The notes beneath the pieces were generated by a model. It saw only the letters and a list, made by a program, of their open reading frames with translations. It had not been told where the DNA came from and did no database searches. A stretch of DNA of 64,000 bases from positions 124,001 through 188,000 of the forward strand of contig NZ_LT629750.1 in assembly GCF_900105125.1 (NCBI RefSeq). The letters run 5' to 3'. Of this stretch, positions 8,487 to 15,923 are shown one piece after another. This stretch comes from Bradyrhizobium canariense (GTDB lineage: Bacteria; Pseudomonadota; Alphaproteobacteria; Rhizobiales; Xanthobacteraceae). How positions within the stretch are numbered: the stretch's first letter is position 1; each line of letters starts with the position of its first letter. The position numbers were made by a program, and so were the translations under genes.

Positions 8487-9605
8487 ATGCAAAGAACCAA
8501 AGCCCCGTTCCGCGCCGACGAGGTCGGCAGCCTGTTGCGGCCGCCGCGCATCAAGGAAGCGCGCGCCAGGCTCGAGAAGGGGGAGATCACGGCTGCCGAT
8601 CTGCGCAAGGCCGAAGACATGGAAATCGAGAAAGTCGTGCACCGGCAGGCCTCGACCGGTCTGAAGCTGGCGACCGACGGTGAATTCCGCCGCTCCTGGT
8701 GGCATTTCGATTTTCTCGCAAAGCTCACCGGCTGCGAATTGTTTCACCCCGACGAAGGCATCCAGTTTGCCGGCGTGCAGACCCGGCATGATGCCATCCG
8801 CGTCACCGGAAAGCTGGATTTTCCCGCCGATCATCCGATGCTGGATCACTTCAAGTTTCTGAAGAGGCAGTGCGATATCGCCCATGTCACGGCGAAGATG
8901 ACGATCCCGTCGCCGGCCGTGCTGCATTTCCGCGGCGGCCGCAAGCTGATCTCGAAAGAAGTATATCCCGATCTCGAAGTGTTCTTCGAGGATCTCGGCA
9001 AAACCTATCGCAAGGCGGTCAAGGCTTTTTACGACGCCGGTTGCCGCTATCTGCAATTCGACGACACGGTGTGGGCCTATCTCTGCTCGCAGGATGAACT
9101 GAGGAAGTCGCGCGAGCGTGGCGACAATCCTGACGGCCTGCAGGAAATCTATGCCCGCATCATCAACTACGCGATATCAGAGCGGCCGGCCGATATGGTG
9201 ATCACGACCCATGTCTGCCGTGGCAATTTCCGTTCGACCTGGATTTCGTCCGGCGGCTACGAGCCGGTGGCGGAGACCATGCTGGCCGGCACCAATTACG
9301 ACGGCTATTTCCTGGAATATGATTCCGACCGCGCCGGTGGCTTCGAGCCGCTGCGCTATTTGCCGAAGGGCAACAAGATCGTGGTGGTCGGCGTCATTAC
9401 CTCCAAGACCGGCGCGCTCGAGAAAAAAGACGACATCAAGCGCCGGTTGGAAGAGGCGGCCAAGTTCGTGCCGCTCGAACAACTCGCGCTGTCGCCGCAA
9501 TGCGGCTTTGCCTCCACGGAAGAGGGCAACATCCTCAGCGAGGAAGAACAGTGGGCGAAATTGAAGCTCGCGGTCGACGTCGCGAACGAGGTGTGGGGGA
9601 AGTGA
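8487..9605 (+). CDS. MetE-like zinc-dependent methyltransferase family protein
   Basis: 372 residues, equal to only the C-terminal catalytic half of MetE. The start is placed at ATG 8487 because CGAGGGA lies 10 bp upstream; GTG 8478 has no room for a ribosome site. Zinc-ligand candidates are His242 and Cys244 (TTHVCRGNF) and Cys339 (LSPQCGFAS), the arrangement used by cobalamin-independent methionine synthase and by epoxyalkane:coenzyme M transferase. It probably activates a thiol as a zinc thiolate; the methyl donor or electrophile is unknown. It lies 130 bp after the ABC cassette on the same strand, so it may act on the imported compound. Confidence 0.85.
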   Translation: MQRTKAPFRADEVGSLLRPPRIKEARARLEKGEITAADLRKAEDMEIEKVVHRQASTGLKLATDGEFRRSWWHFDFLAKLTGCELFHPDEGIQFAGVQTRHDAIRVTGKLDFPADHPMLDHFKFLKRQCDIAHVTAKMTIPSPAVLHFRGGRKLISKEVYPDLEVFFEDLGKTYRKAVKAFYDAGCRYLQFDDTVWAYLCSQDELRKSRERGDNPDGLQEIYARIINYAISERPADMVITTHVCRGNFRSTWISSGGYEPVAETMLAGTNYDGYFLEYDSDRAGGFEPLRYLPKGNKIVVVGVITSKTGALEKKDDIKRRLEEAAKFVPLEQLALSPQCGFASTEEGNILSEEEQWAKLKLAVDVANEVWGK

Positions 9606-9641
9606 TTTCCTTTCCTTCGCACCGCGCGAGGTTGACCTTTC

Positions 9642-9723
9642 CGTCATTGCGAGGAGCGTAAGCGACGAAGCAATCCAGACTGCCTGTGTGGTCCTGGATT
9701 GCTTCGTCGCGCTCGCAATGACG
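9642..9723. repeat. Palindromic repeat, family B, copy 1 (intact)
   Basis: Left arm 9642-9680 starts CGTCATTGCGAGGAGCG and ends GACGAAGCAATCCAG; right arm 9694-9723 runs CTGGATTGCTTCGTCGCG then CTCGCAATGACG. The arms are reverse complements except for an 8-base bulge on the left, separated by a short loop. The second copy, at 10072-10228, has the same orientation. The two flank the GIY-YIG gene. Confidence 0.9.
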
Positions 9724-9750
9724 GCGTGATCGCAACGCGCGCCCGTCGAC

Positions 9751-10038
9751 CTATGCCAGCGTTTCGTAGAGGTCTTTCCATTGAGGATTGAGGCCTTCAA
9801 TCAGAGCTAGTTTATCCGCCCGGCTCCCAGCCTTAATCTGCTTCTCGCGCGTAATGGCTTCGATCATGCTGTCGTGAAGTTCATACCAGACAAGTATCTT
9901 GCAGCTATATTTTGCTGAAAAACCCTTGGCCAACCCTTCGCGATGTTCGAAAGCACGTTTCGGCAAATCGGACGTAACGCCTGCGTAAAGCGTTCCGTTG
10001 CGGCGGCTTGCCATGATGTAAACGCAGGGTTGCTTCAT
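9751..10038 (-). CDS. Small GIY-YIG nuclease family protein
   Basis: 95 residues. The start at ATG 10038 gives MKQPCVYIMASRRNGTLYAG, placing the GIY-YIG pair (here VYI and LYAG) at the usual position; the TTG five codons upstream is less likely. Conserved Arg and Glu follow in KRAFEHREG, and YSCKILVWYE and AITREKQIK match the YhbQ/UPF0213-like single-domain subfamily. GIY-YIG proteins cut DNA with a metal ion; these small ones have no attached DNA-binding domain and their role is poorly known. It is flanked on both sides by the same palindromic repeat, with 27 and 33 bp gaps. Confidence 0.88.
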   Translation of the reverse strand: MKQPCVYIMASRRNGTLYAGVTSDLPKRAFEHREGLAKGFSAKYSCKILVWYELHDSMIEAITREKQIKAGSRADKLALIEGLNPQWKDLYETLA

Positions 10039-10071
10039 CGGAGTTACTGCCAATACGCTGGTATATTACCG

Positions 10072-10228
10072 CGTCATTGCGAGGAGCGACAGCGACGAAG
10101 CAATCCAGACCGCCTGTGTGGTCCTGGATTGCACCGCGAAGCCTTTCATCGGTCGGCGCGTTGCCCCGATCCGTTGGCTCACCATGAGGATATGATAGCC
10201 TACGCAGATCCCGTCGCGTGCAATGACG
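10072..10228. repeat. Palindromic repeat, family B, copy 2, split by about 80 bp of other sequence
   Basis: Bases 10072-10132 match the left arm, loop and first part of the right arm of copy 1. The end of the right arm reappears at about 10211-10228 (CGTCGCG then CAATGACG). Between them is unrelated sequence. The last repeat base abuts the ribosome-binding site GAGAGGGG of the monooxygenase gene at 10238. Confidence 0.75.
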
Positions 10229-10237
10229 AGAGGGGAC

Positions 10238-11368
10238 ATGACACCAAGCCCTGACGCGATCATTGTCGGCGCCGGCCCCGCGGGGCTTGCTTGCGCCGCT
10301 ATGATACGCGCGGAGGGGCTCAACGTGATGGTGCTGGAAAAGGCTGACAGCGTCGGATCGGTTTGGCGTCGCCATTACGATCGGCTGCACCTGCATTCAG
10401 ACCGCAAACATTCTGGTTTGGCCGGCATGGAAATGCCGCGGACCTATCCGCTGTATCCATCTCGCCAACAGGTGGTCGAATATCTCGAAAGCTACGCCGC
10501 ACGCTTCGACATCCGCCCGGTTTTCAATATGGCGGTGTCGTCGGTTCGGCGCGACGGGGTGCAGTGGCGCGTGGAGGCCGGTCACACCTCGATGGCCGCT
10601 CCCGTGGTAGTCGTTGCAACAGGTCTTGCCGACGCACCCTATCGTCCGTCATGGCCGGGGTTGGAGACCTATCAAGGATCGGTCGTTCACAGCAGCGAAT
10701 ATCGCAACCCGACACCGTATGCGGCAAAGCGTGTGCTCGTTGTCGGCTTCGGCAATTCCGGCGGTGAGATCGCGCTCGATCTCACCAGTGCCGGCGTCGA
10801 TGTCGCGCTGGCGGTTCGCGGCCCCGTTCAGGTCTTGCCGCGCGATCTCCTGGGTTTTCCGATCGTGGCATGGGCGATCTTATATCGGCGCCTGCCTGCG
10901 CGGCTGGTCGACCTGATCAACGCGCCGGTGTTGCGGCTCGCTTTGGGTGATATCGAAAAGCTTGGATTGCGCCGCGCGGCGAGAGGGCCGCTGCAAATGA
11001 TCGAAGAGAACGGACGCGTGCCGCTGATCGATGTCGGCACGCTGGACAGGATCAGGGATGGCTCCATCAAAATATACGGTGCCATCGACCGCCTTGCGTC
11101 CGATAGCGTCGTGTTTGCCGATGGCAAGAACGAAAAGTTCGACGCGATCATTCTGGCGACCGGCTTCCGCCCCGATCTGCGCCGCTTGATGCCGGACGTG
11201 GAAGACGTGTTCGACAAGCATGGCATGCCGCTGGTGACCGGGCGGGCGACCAGCGCGCCCGGTCTCTATTTCTGTGGCCAGATCACCGCGGCGACCGGAC
11301 AATTTCGCGAGATCGGACTTGAGGCGCAGCGGATCGCGGAGAGCGTGAAGGGCTATGTGAGAAAATAG
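10238..11368 (+). CDS. Flavin-containing monooxygenase family protein
   Basis: 376 residues from ATG 10238, which has GAGAGGGG just upstream; ATG 10223 lies inside the repeat and lacks one. The FAD-binding GAGPAGLA loop is near residue 12, a second dinucleotide (NADPH) loop VVGFGNSGGE is near 170, the class-B monooxygenase-like fingerprint YQGSVVHSSEY precedes it, and the ATG motif ILATGFRPD is near 310. The small size and single-subunit architecture fit the YUCCA/FMO-like group, which oxidises N, S or C atoms, including tryptophan-derived acids in some organisms. The substrate is not predictable. It stands alone, with a palindromic repeat immediately upstream. Confidence 0.85.
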   Translation: MTPSPDAIIVGAGPAGLACAAMIRAEGLNVMVLEKADSVGSVWRRHYDRLHLHSDRKHSGLAGMEMPRTYPLYPSRQQVVEYLESYAARFDIRPVFNMAVSSVRRDGVQWRVEAGHTSMAAPVVVVATGLADAPYRPSWPGLETYQGSVVHSSEYRNPTPYAAKRVLVVGFGNSGGEIALDLTSAGVDVALAVRGPVQVLPRDLLGFPIVAWAILYRRLPARLVDLINAPVLRLALGDIEKLGLRRAARGPLQMIEENGRVPLIDVGTLDRIRDGSIKIYGAIDRLASDSVVFADGKNEKFDAIILATGFRPDLRRLMPDVEDVFDKHGMPLVTGRATSAPGLYFCGQITAATGQFREIGLEAQRIAESVKGYVRK

Positions 11369-11456
11369 CCTCATCGGCATTTCCCCGTTGGGCAGATGAT
11401 GGTAGGACGTTTGGGCCAAATGCCGCTGCCCACCCAATCTTCCCATTTCCGGCCTG

Positions 11457-12812
11457 ATGAAAAACGACCAGATCCTCAGCCAGATCTCCGAATTCTGCCG
11501 CCAGATCGACATGGCGGAATCGACCTTTGGCCGCCGTGCGGTCAATGACGGCAAGCTGGTGCACCGGCTGCGCGAGGGCAAGCGCATCACCATCGACACC
11601 CTCGATCGCATCCAGGCCTATATCGCAGCATCGATGCCGGGCGGGGTGCCACCGCCGCGCGGCCTCGAAGTCCCACCTGAAAAACGCGATCCCCGCGGCA
11701 ATTTCCGGTTTTTCGAGAACCGGCAGAAATATCTGCTGTTCGTCCACACCTGCAGCGAGAAGCGGGTGATCGCCGAGCGGGTGGCGCTGGAGCTTTCCAG
11801 CATCCATCCGCGTCCGCCGGCGCTGCGGGTGTTCGACGCCGGTTGCGGCGACGGCACCGTGCTGGCGCGGGTGATGCGGTCGATGCACAGCCGCCTGCCG
11901 CATATGCCGTTCTATATCGCGGGCAAGGAGCTCAGCCTGGAGGACGTCCGGCTGACGCTGGACAAGGTGCCGGACCGGCTGTTCGAGCATCCGGCGACCG
12001 TCTTTGTGCTCACCAACATGTATTACGCCGAGGCGCCCTGGCTGACGCCGGCCTCGCCCGCGGCGGCGGCTGGGATGATCTGGCACGAGGTGGCGCTGCG
12101 CGGGGCCTCATCCGGAGAGTTCGAGACCCAGATCGCCGAACTCGGCCCATTTCTTGAGCAGAACTGGCGCGCCAATGTCAGCCCGCGCTCGGGCATGCCG
12201 ACCTATGAGCGGCCGGTCGCGCTGGTGCTGTATCGGGACGACCACCGGTTCCTGCTTGATTCGATCATTCCGCGTGCCGGCCGCTCCGAGGCCAATTTCG
12301 ACCTGATCATCGCTTCCCAGCCTTATCGGGCCAAATCCTCGGTTAATTTCCGCGCCAAGCGTATCATTGCACCGCTCGCGCGCGCGCTACGGGCAGGGGG
12401 CCGCTTGATTGGAATCCACTCCCACGGGCAGGATCCGGGCCTCGAAATGATCCAGGCCGTATGGCCCGGAGAAAATCCTTTCGCGGTCAGTCGCCATGAG
12501 CTATTGCGCGCGGTGAAATACGAGCTGGGGTCGGCCGGGCGCGACCTTAACTTTAATGCCTACGCCGATAACCGTTCGATCTTCCGTTATGATATGGAAG
12601 CGCTGCCCAATGAGGTCACCGGCACGATCGGAACCTCAACGGCCTTTGCAGCATGGAACGCGGCGGTGTATGTCGCGCAGATTGAAGACGACCGGTTGAC
12701 GGACATGGCTCAAAGCGGCCGCACTCTCGATGCCGCCAGAGAAGTTCTGCGCAAGCATAACGGGCTCTGGTTTTACGACGAATCCTACGTCATCTCGCGT
12801 CGTCGAGACTGA
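11457..12812 (+). CDS. SAM-dependent methyltransferase-like protein with N-terminal helical domain
   Basis: 451 residues. Residues 1-65 resemble a small DNA-binding-like helical domain (SEFCRQIDMAESTFGRRAVNDGKLV, then LREGKRITIDTLDRIQAYI). Residues about 122-330 form a Rossmann-type methyltransferase fold with motif I VFDAGCGDGTVL at 125-136 and a later NFDLIIASQPYRAK segment with a PY-type catalytic-loop look. It ends 58 bp before metK on the same strand, and ahcY follows, so it lies with the genes that make and recycle SAM and its product SAH. The methyl acceptor is unknown. Some features recall PRMT-like or histidine-methyltransferase (EgtD) folds, but I could not match either convincingly. 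Confidence 0.75.
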   Translation: MKNDQILSQISEFCRQIDMAESTFGRRAVNDGKLVHRLREGKRITIDTLDRIQAYIAASMPGGVPPPRGLEVPPEKRDPRGNFRFFENRQKYLLFVHTCSEKRVIAERVALELSSIHPRPPALRVFDAGCGDGTVLARVMRSMHSRLPHMPFYIAGKELSLEDVRLTLDKVPDRLFEHPATVFVLTNMYYAEAPWLTPASPAAAAGMIWHEVALRGASSGEFETQIAELGPFLEQNWRANVSPRSGMPTYERPVALVLYRDDHRFLLDSIIPRAGRSEANFDLIIASQPYRAKSSVNFRAKRIIAPLARALRAGGRLIGIHSHGQDPGLEMIQAVWPGENPFAVSRHELLRAVKYELGSAGRDLNFNAYADNRSIFRYDMEALPNEVTGTIGTSTAFAAWNAAVYVAQIEDDRLTDMAQSGRTLDAAREVLRKHNGLWFYDESYVISRRRD

Positions 12813-12814
12813 CA

Positions 12815-12853
12815 TTTCAGGACACACATGAAAGGGCCGCCGACATCAGGCGG
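12815..12853 (+). promoter_or_regulatory. Two short hairpins in the metK leader (candidate cis-RNA)
   Basis: A weak TTTCA/TGAAA hairpin (12815-12833) is followed by CCGCC/GGCGG (12837-12841 with 12849-12853) around a GACATCA loop. The metK ribosome site AAGGGG lies 5 bp after it and the ATG at 12871. A short structured leader before metK suggests SAM-responsive control, but I could not match it to a known SAM riboswitch class. Confidence 0.25.
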
Positions 12854-12870
12854 AAACAAGGGGTTAGTTG

Positions 12871-14133
12871 ATGCGCGAGTCTTATCTGTTCACCAGTGAA
12901 TCGGTTTCAGAGGGGCACCCGGACAAGGTCTCGGACCAGATTTCGGATGCTATCCTCGACGCGTTCCTTGCCAAGGATGTCGAGCTCGGCATTGCCGACA
13001 ACAGCCTCGTCAATACGAGGCTCGGCTGCGAGACGCTGTGCACCACCAACAAGATCGTCATCGCCGGCGAAGGCCGCGGCCAGTTGTTCCGCACCATCCA
13101 TGGCGTCCCGGTCGTCGACCGCGAATTGATCAGCGAGATCGCCCGCGGCGTGGTCAAGGATATCGGCTACGACCAGAACGGCTTTTCCTATCACGGCGCC
13201 GACATCGAGGTGCTGCTGCATGGTCAGTCGCCCGACATCGCGATGGGCGTCGATGCCAAGAAAAAGAAGAGCGGCGAGGAAGAAGGCGCCGGCGACCAGG
13301 GCATGATGTTCGGTTACGCCTGCAACGAGAGCGAAGTGTACGAAAAGGGCTCCTACATGCCCGCGCCGATCTACTTCGCGCACAAGATTCTGAAGGTGCT
13401 GTCCGAGAAGCGCCGCAACGGCCAACTCGCCGATCTGCAGCCCGACGCCAAGAGCCAGGTGACGGTGAAATATGTCGACGGCAAGCCGACCGGTTGCACC
13501 AAGGTCGTGGTCTCGACCCAGCACAACGAGAAAAGCCGCAACGGCAAGAAGTACTCACCCGGCCTGATCAAGGACATGATCTCGACCGCGGTCGAATCGG
13601 CGCTGCCGAAGGGCTGGATGCCACAAAAGAACTCCGACTTCCTGGTCAACCCGACCGGCAACTTCGTGGTCGGCGGCCCCGACGGCGATTGCGGTCTCAC
13701 CGGACGCAAGATCATCGTCGATACCTATGGCGGCTATGCGCCGCATGGCGGCGGCGCGTTCTCCGGCAAGGATCCGACCAAGGTCGATCGCTCGGCCGCC
13801 TATGCCGCGCGCTATCTTGCCAAGAACGTGGTGGCGGCGGGTTTCGCCGACCGCTGCACCATCCAGGTCGCCTACGCGATCGGCGTCGCCGATCCGATGT
13901 CCGTGCTGGTCGATACCCACGGCACCGGCAAGGTCGATGAAAAGAAGCTGGAGAAGGTGCTGCCGCAGATCTTCCGCCTGACGCCGACCAACATCCGCCG
14001 TTCGCTCAAGCTGAACCGCCCGATCTACCGCCGCACCGCGGCTTATGGTCACTTCGGCCGTGCGCCGGAAAAGGACGGCGGCTTCTCGTGGGAAAGAACC
14101 GACCTCGCCGCGGAACTGAAGCGCGCGATCTGA
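12871..14133 (+). CDS. metK: S-adenosylmethionine synthetase
   Basis: 420 residues from ATG 12871, with AAGGGGTT upstream; the TTG three bases earlier is not needed. It begins [31 protein letters not shown], the invariant MetK start, and carries the ATP-loop [12 protein letters not shown] (near 145) and the phosphate-binding [19 protein letters not shown] motif (near 295). Alphaproteobacterial MetK proteins are near this length. It makes SAM from methionine and ATP. The gene lies between a methyltransferase and ahcY, giving a methyl-transfer gene set. Confidence 0.97.
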   Translation: MRESYLFTSESVSEGHPDKVSDQISDAILDAFLAKDVELGIADNSLVNTRLGCETLCTTNKIVIAGEGRGQLFRTIHGVPVVDRELISEIARGVVKDIGYDQNGFSYHGADIEVLLHGQSPDIAMGVDAKKKKSGEEEGAGDQGMMFGYACNESEVYEKGSYMPAPIYFAHKILKVLSEKRRNGQLADLQPDAKSQVTVKYVDGKPTGCTKVVVSTQHNEKSRNGKKYSPGLIKDMISTAVESALPKGWMPQKNSDFLVNPTGNFVVGGPDGDCGLTGRKIIVDTYGGYAPHGGGAFSGKDPTKVDRSAAYAARYLAKNVVAAGFADRCTIQVAYAIGVADPMSVLVDTHGTGKVDEKKLEKVLPQIFRLTPTNIRRSLKLNRPIYRRTAAYGHFGRAPEKDGGFSWERTDLAAELKRAI

Positions 14134-14170
14134 TTGTGTATTTGAGTAGGACGCCGCGACATACATAAGC

Positions 14171-14257
14171 CGTCATGGCCGGGCTTGTCCCGGCCATCCA
14201 CGTCCTTCTTTTGTAGCGGCCAAGACGTGGATGCCCGGCACAGGGCCGGGCATGACG
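14171..14257. repeat. Intergenic palindromic repeat, family A, copy 2
   Basis: Nearly the same 5' part as copy 1 (CGTCATGGCCGGGCTTGTCC) and the same closing GCCGGGCATGACG. It occupies half of the 184-bp metK-ahcY gap and would form a hairpin in a joint transcript. Confidence 0.85.
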
Positions 14258-14317
14258 AGACATTGCAGACCCCTTCGTATGAACGGTCGTTCGAGCGAAG
14301 ATAAAGGAACCCATTAC

Positions 14318-15748
14318 ATGACCGCCACCGCCAAGAAGCCCGCCTTCACCGATTACATCGTCAAGGACATCTCGCTCGCCGAGTTCGGCCGCAAGGAAAT
14401 CTCGCTGGCCGAGACCGAAATGCCTGGCCTGATGGCGACGCGCGAGGAATACGGCCCCAAACAACCTCTGAAGGGCGCGCGCATCGCGGGCTCGCTGCAC
14501 ATGACGATCCAGACCGCGGTCCTGATCGAGACGCTGGCGGCGCTTGGCGCCGATATCCGCTGGGTCTCCTGCAACATCTATTCGACGCAGGACCATGCGG
14601 CGGCCGCGATCGCCGCAGCCGGCATTCCCGTGTTCGCGGTAAAGGGCGAGAGCCTCACTGAGTACTGGGATTACACCGCCAAGCTGTTCGACTGGCATGG
14701 CGGCGGCACGCCCAACATGATCCTCGACGACGGCGGCGATGCCACCATGCTGGTGCATCACGGCCTGCGCGCCGAGAACGGCGATGTGGCGTTCCTCGAC
14801 AAGCCGGGATCGGAAGAAGAGGAAGTGTTCTTCGCGCTGATCAAGAAGCTCCTGAAGGAAAAGCCCAAGGGCTGGTTCGCCGAGATCGCGAAAAACATCA
14901 AGGGCGTCTCGGAAGAGACCACGACGGGCGTGCACCGGCTCTACACCATGGAGAAGGAAGGCAAGCTGCTGTTCCCGGCGATCAACGTCAACGACAGCGT
15001 CACCAAGTCGAAGTTCGACAATCTCTATGGCTGCCGTGAATCGCTGGTCGACGGCATCCGTCGCGGCACCGACGTGATGATGTCGGGCAAGGTAGCGATG
15101 GTCGCGGGCTTCGGCGACGTCGGCAAGGGCTCGGCTGCGTCGCTGCGCCAGGCCGGCTGCCGCGTCCTGGTGTCGGAAGTCGATCCGATCTGCGCGCTGC
15201 AGGCGGCGATGGAAGGCTATGAAGTCGTCACGATGGAAGATGCAGCTCCGCGCGCCGACATCTTCGTCACCGCGACCGGCAACAAGGACATCATCACCAT
15301 CGAGCACATGCGCGCGATGAAGGACCGCGCCATCGTCTGCAACATCGGTCACTTCGACAACGAGATCCAGATCGCAGGCTTGCGCAATCTGAAATGGACC
15401 AACATCAAGCCGCAGGTCGACGAGATCGAATTCCCCGACAAGCACCGCATCATCCTGTTGTCGGAAGGCCGCCTCGTCAACCTCGGCAATGCCATGGGTC
15501 ATCCGAGCTTCGTGATGTCGGCGTCCTTCACCAACCAGACGCTGGCGCAGATCGAACTGTTCGCCAACAACAAGGGCGGCAAGTACGACAAGAAGGTCTA
15601 TGTGCTGCCGAAGTCGCTGGACGAGAAGGTGGCGCGGCTGCATCTCGCCAAGATCGGCGTGAAGCTGACGAAACTGCGGCCCGACCAGGCCGAGTACATC
15701 GGCGTCAAGCCGGAAGGCCCGTTCAAGGCCGACCATTACCGGTATTGA
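14318..15748 (+). CDS. ahcY: Adenosylhomocysteinase
   Basis: 476 residues. The start at 14318 is chosen from AAAGGA about 10 bp upstream and from the family-typical beginning [19 protein letters not shown]. The in-frame extension to 14231 lies in repeat sequence. The NAD-binding loop [11 protein letters not shown] and the active-site region around [13 protein letters not shown] (catalytic Lys and Asp) are intact, and the C-terminus ends KADHYRY, where the penultimate Tyr and preceding Lys reach into the neighbouring subunit's NAD site. It hydrolyses SAH to adenosine and homocysteine, relieving product inhibition of methyltransferases. Confidence 0.97.
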   Translation: MTATAKKPAFTDYIVKDISLAEFGRKEISLAETEMPGLMATREEYGPKQPLKGARIAGSLHMTIQTAVLIETLAALGADIRWVSCNIYSTQDHAAAAIAAAGIPVFAVKGESLTEYWDYTAKLFDWHGGGTPNMILDDGGDATMLVHHGLRAENGDVAFLDKPGSEEEEVFFALIKKLLKEKPKGWFAEIAKNIKGVSEETTTGVHRLYTMEKEGKLLFPAINVNDSVTKSKFDNLYGCRESLVDGIRRGTDVMMSGKVAMVAGFGDVGKGSAASLRQAGCRVLVSEVDPICALQAAMEGYEVVTMEDAAPRADIFVTATGNKDIITIEHMRAMKDRAIVCNIGHFDNEIQIAGLRNLKWTNIKPQVDEIEFPDKHRIILLSEGRLVNLGNAMGHPSFVMSASFTNQTLAQIELFANNKGGKYDKKVYVLPKSLDEKVARLHLAKIGVKLTKLRPDQAEYIGVKPEGPFKADHYRY

Positions 15749-15810
15749 GCTTTTAAATCGTTATTCCGGGTTCGCTCGCTCTGCTGGCGTCCCGGAATTA
15801 CGCAATATTT

Positions 15811-15896
15811 TGTCATGCCCGGCCTTGTGCCGGGCATCCACGTCTTTAGAGTCGGTGTGAGCAGACGTGGATGGCCGGGACGAAGCCTGGCCATGG
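15811..15896. repeat. Intergenic palindromic repeat, family A, copy 3 (opposite orientation)
   Basis: Begins TGTCATGCCCGGCCTTGTGC and ends with GGCCATGGTGG, so the two arm types are swapped relative to copies 1 and 2. The ahcY side carries a further small dyad around TTCCGGG / CCCGGAA at 15764-15797. Confidence 0.75.
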
Positions 15897-15923
15897 TGGT
15901 GGTGAGCCAGGCAGGCCTCGGTG

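Noticed and set aside
9535..9735. Frame reading through the family B palindrome
   Set aside because: Peptides of this kind arise whenever this repeat is translated; the frame overlaps the MetE-like gene antisense.
9751..10228. Homing endonuclease in an intron or intein
   Set aside because: The GIY-YIG gene is not inside another gene and is flanked by palindromic repeats, with no intron structure or split host gene.
12815..12870. A known SAM-I, SAM-II or SAM/SAH riboswitch before metK
   Set aside because: The short hairpins do not show the conserved cores of those classes as I know them. Kept only as an unclassified leader structure.
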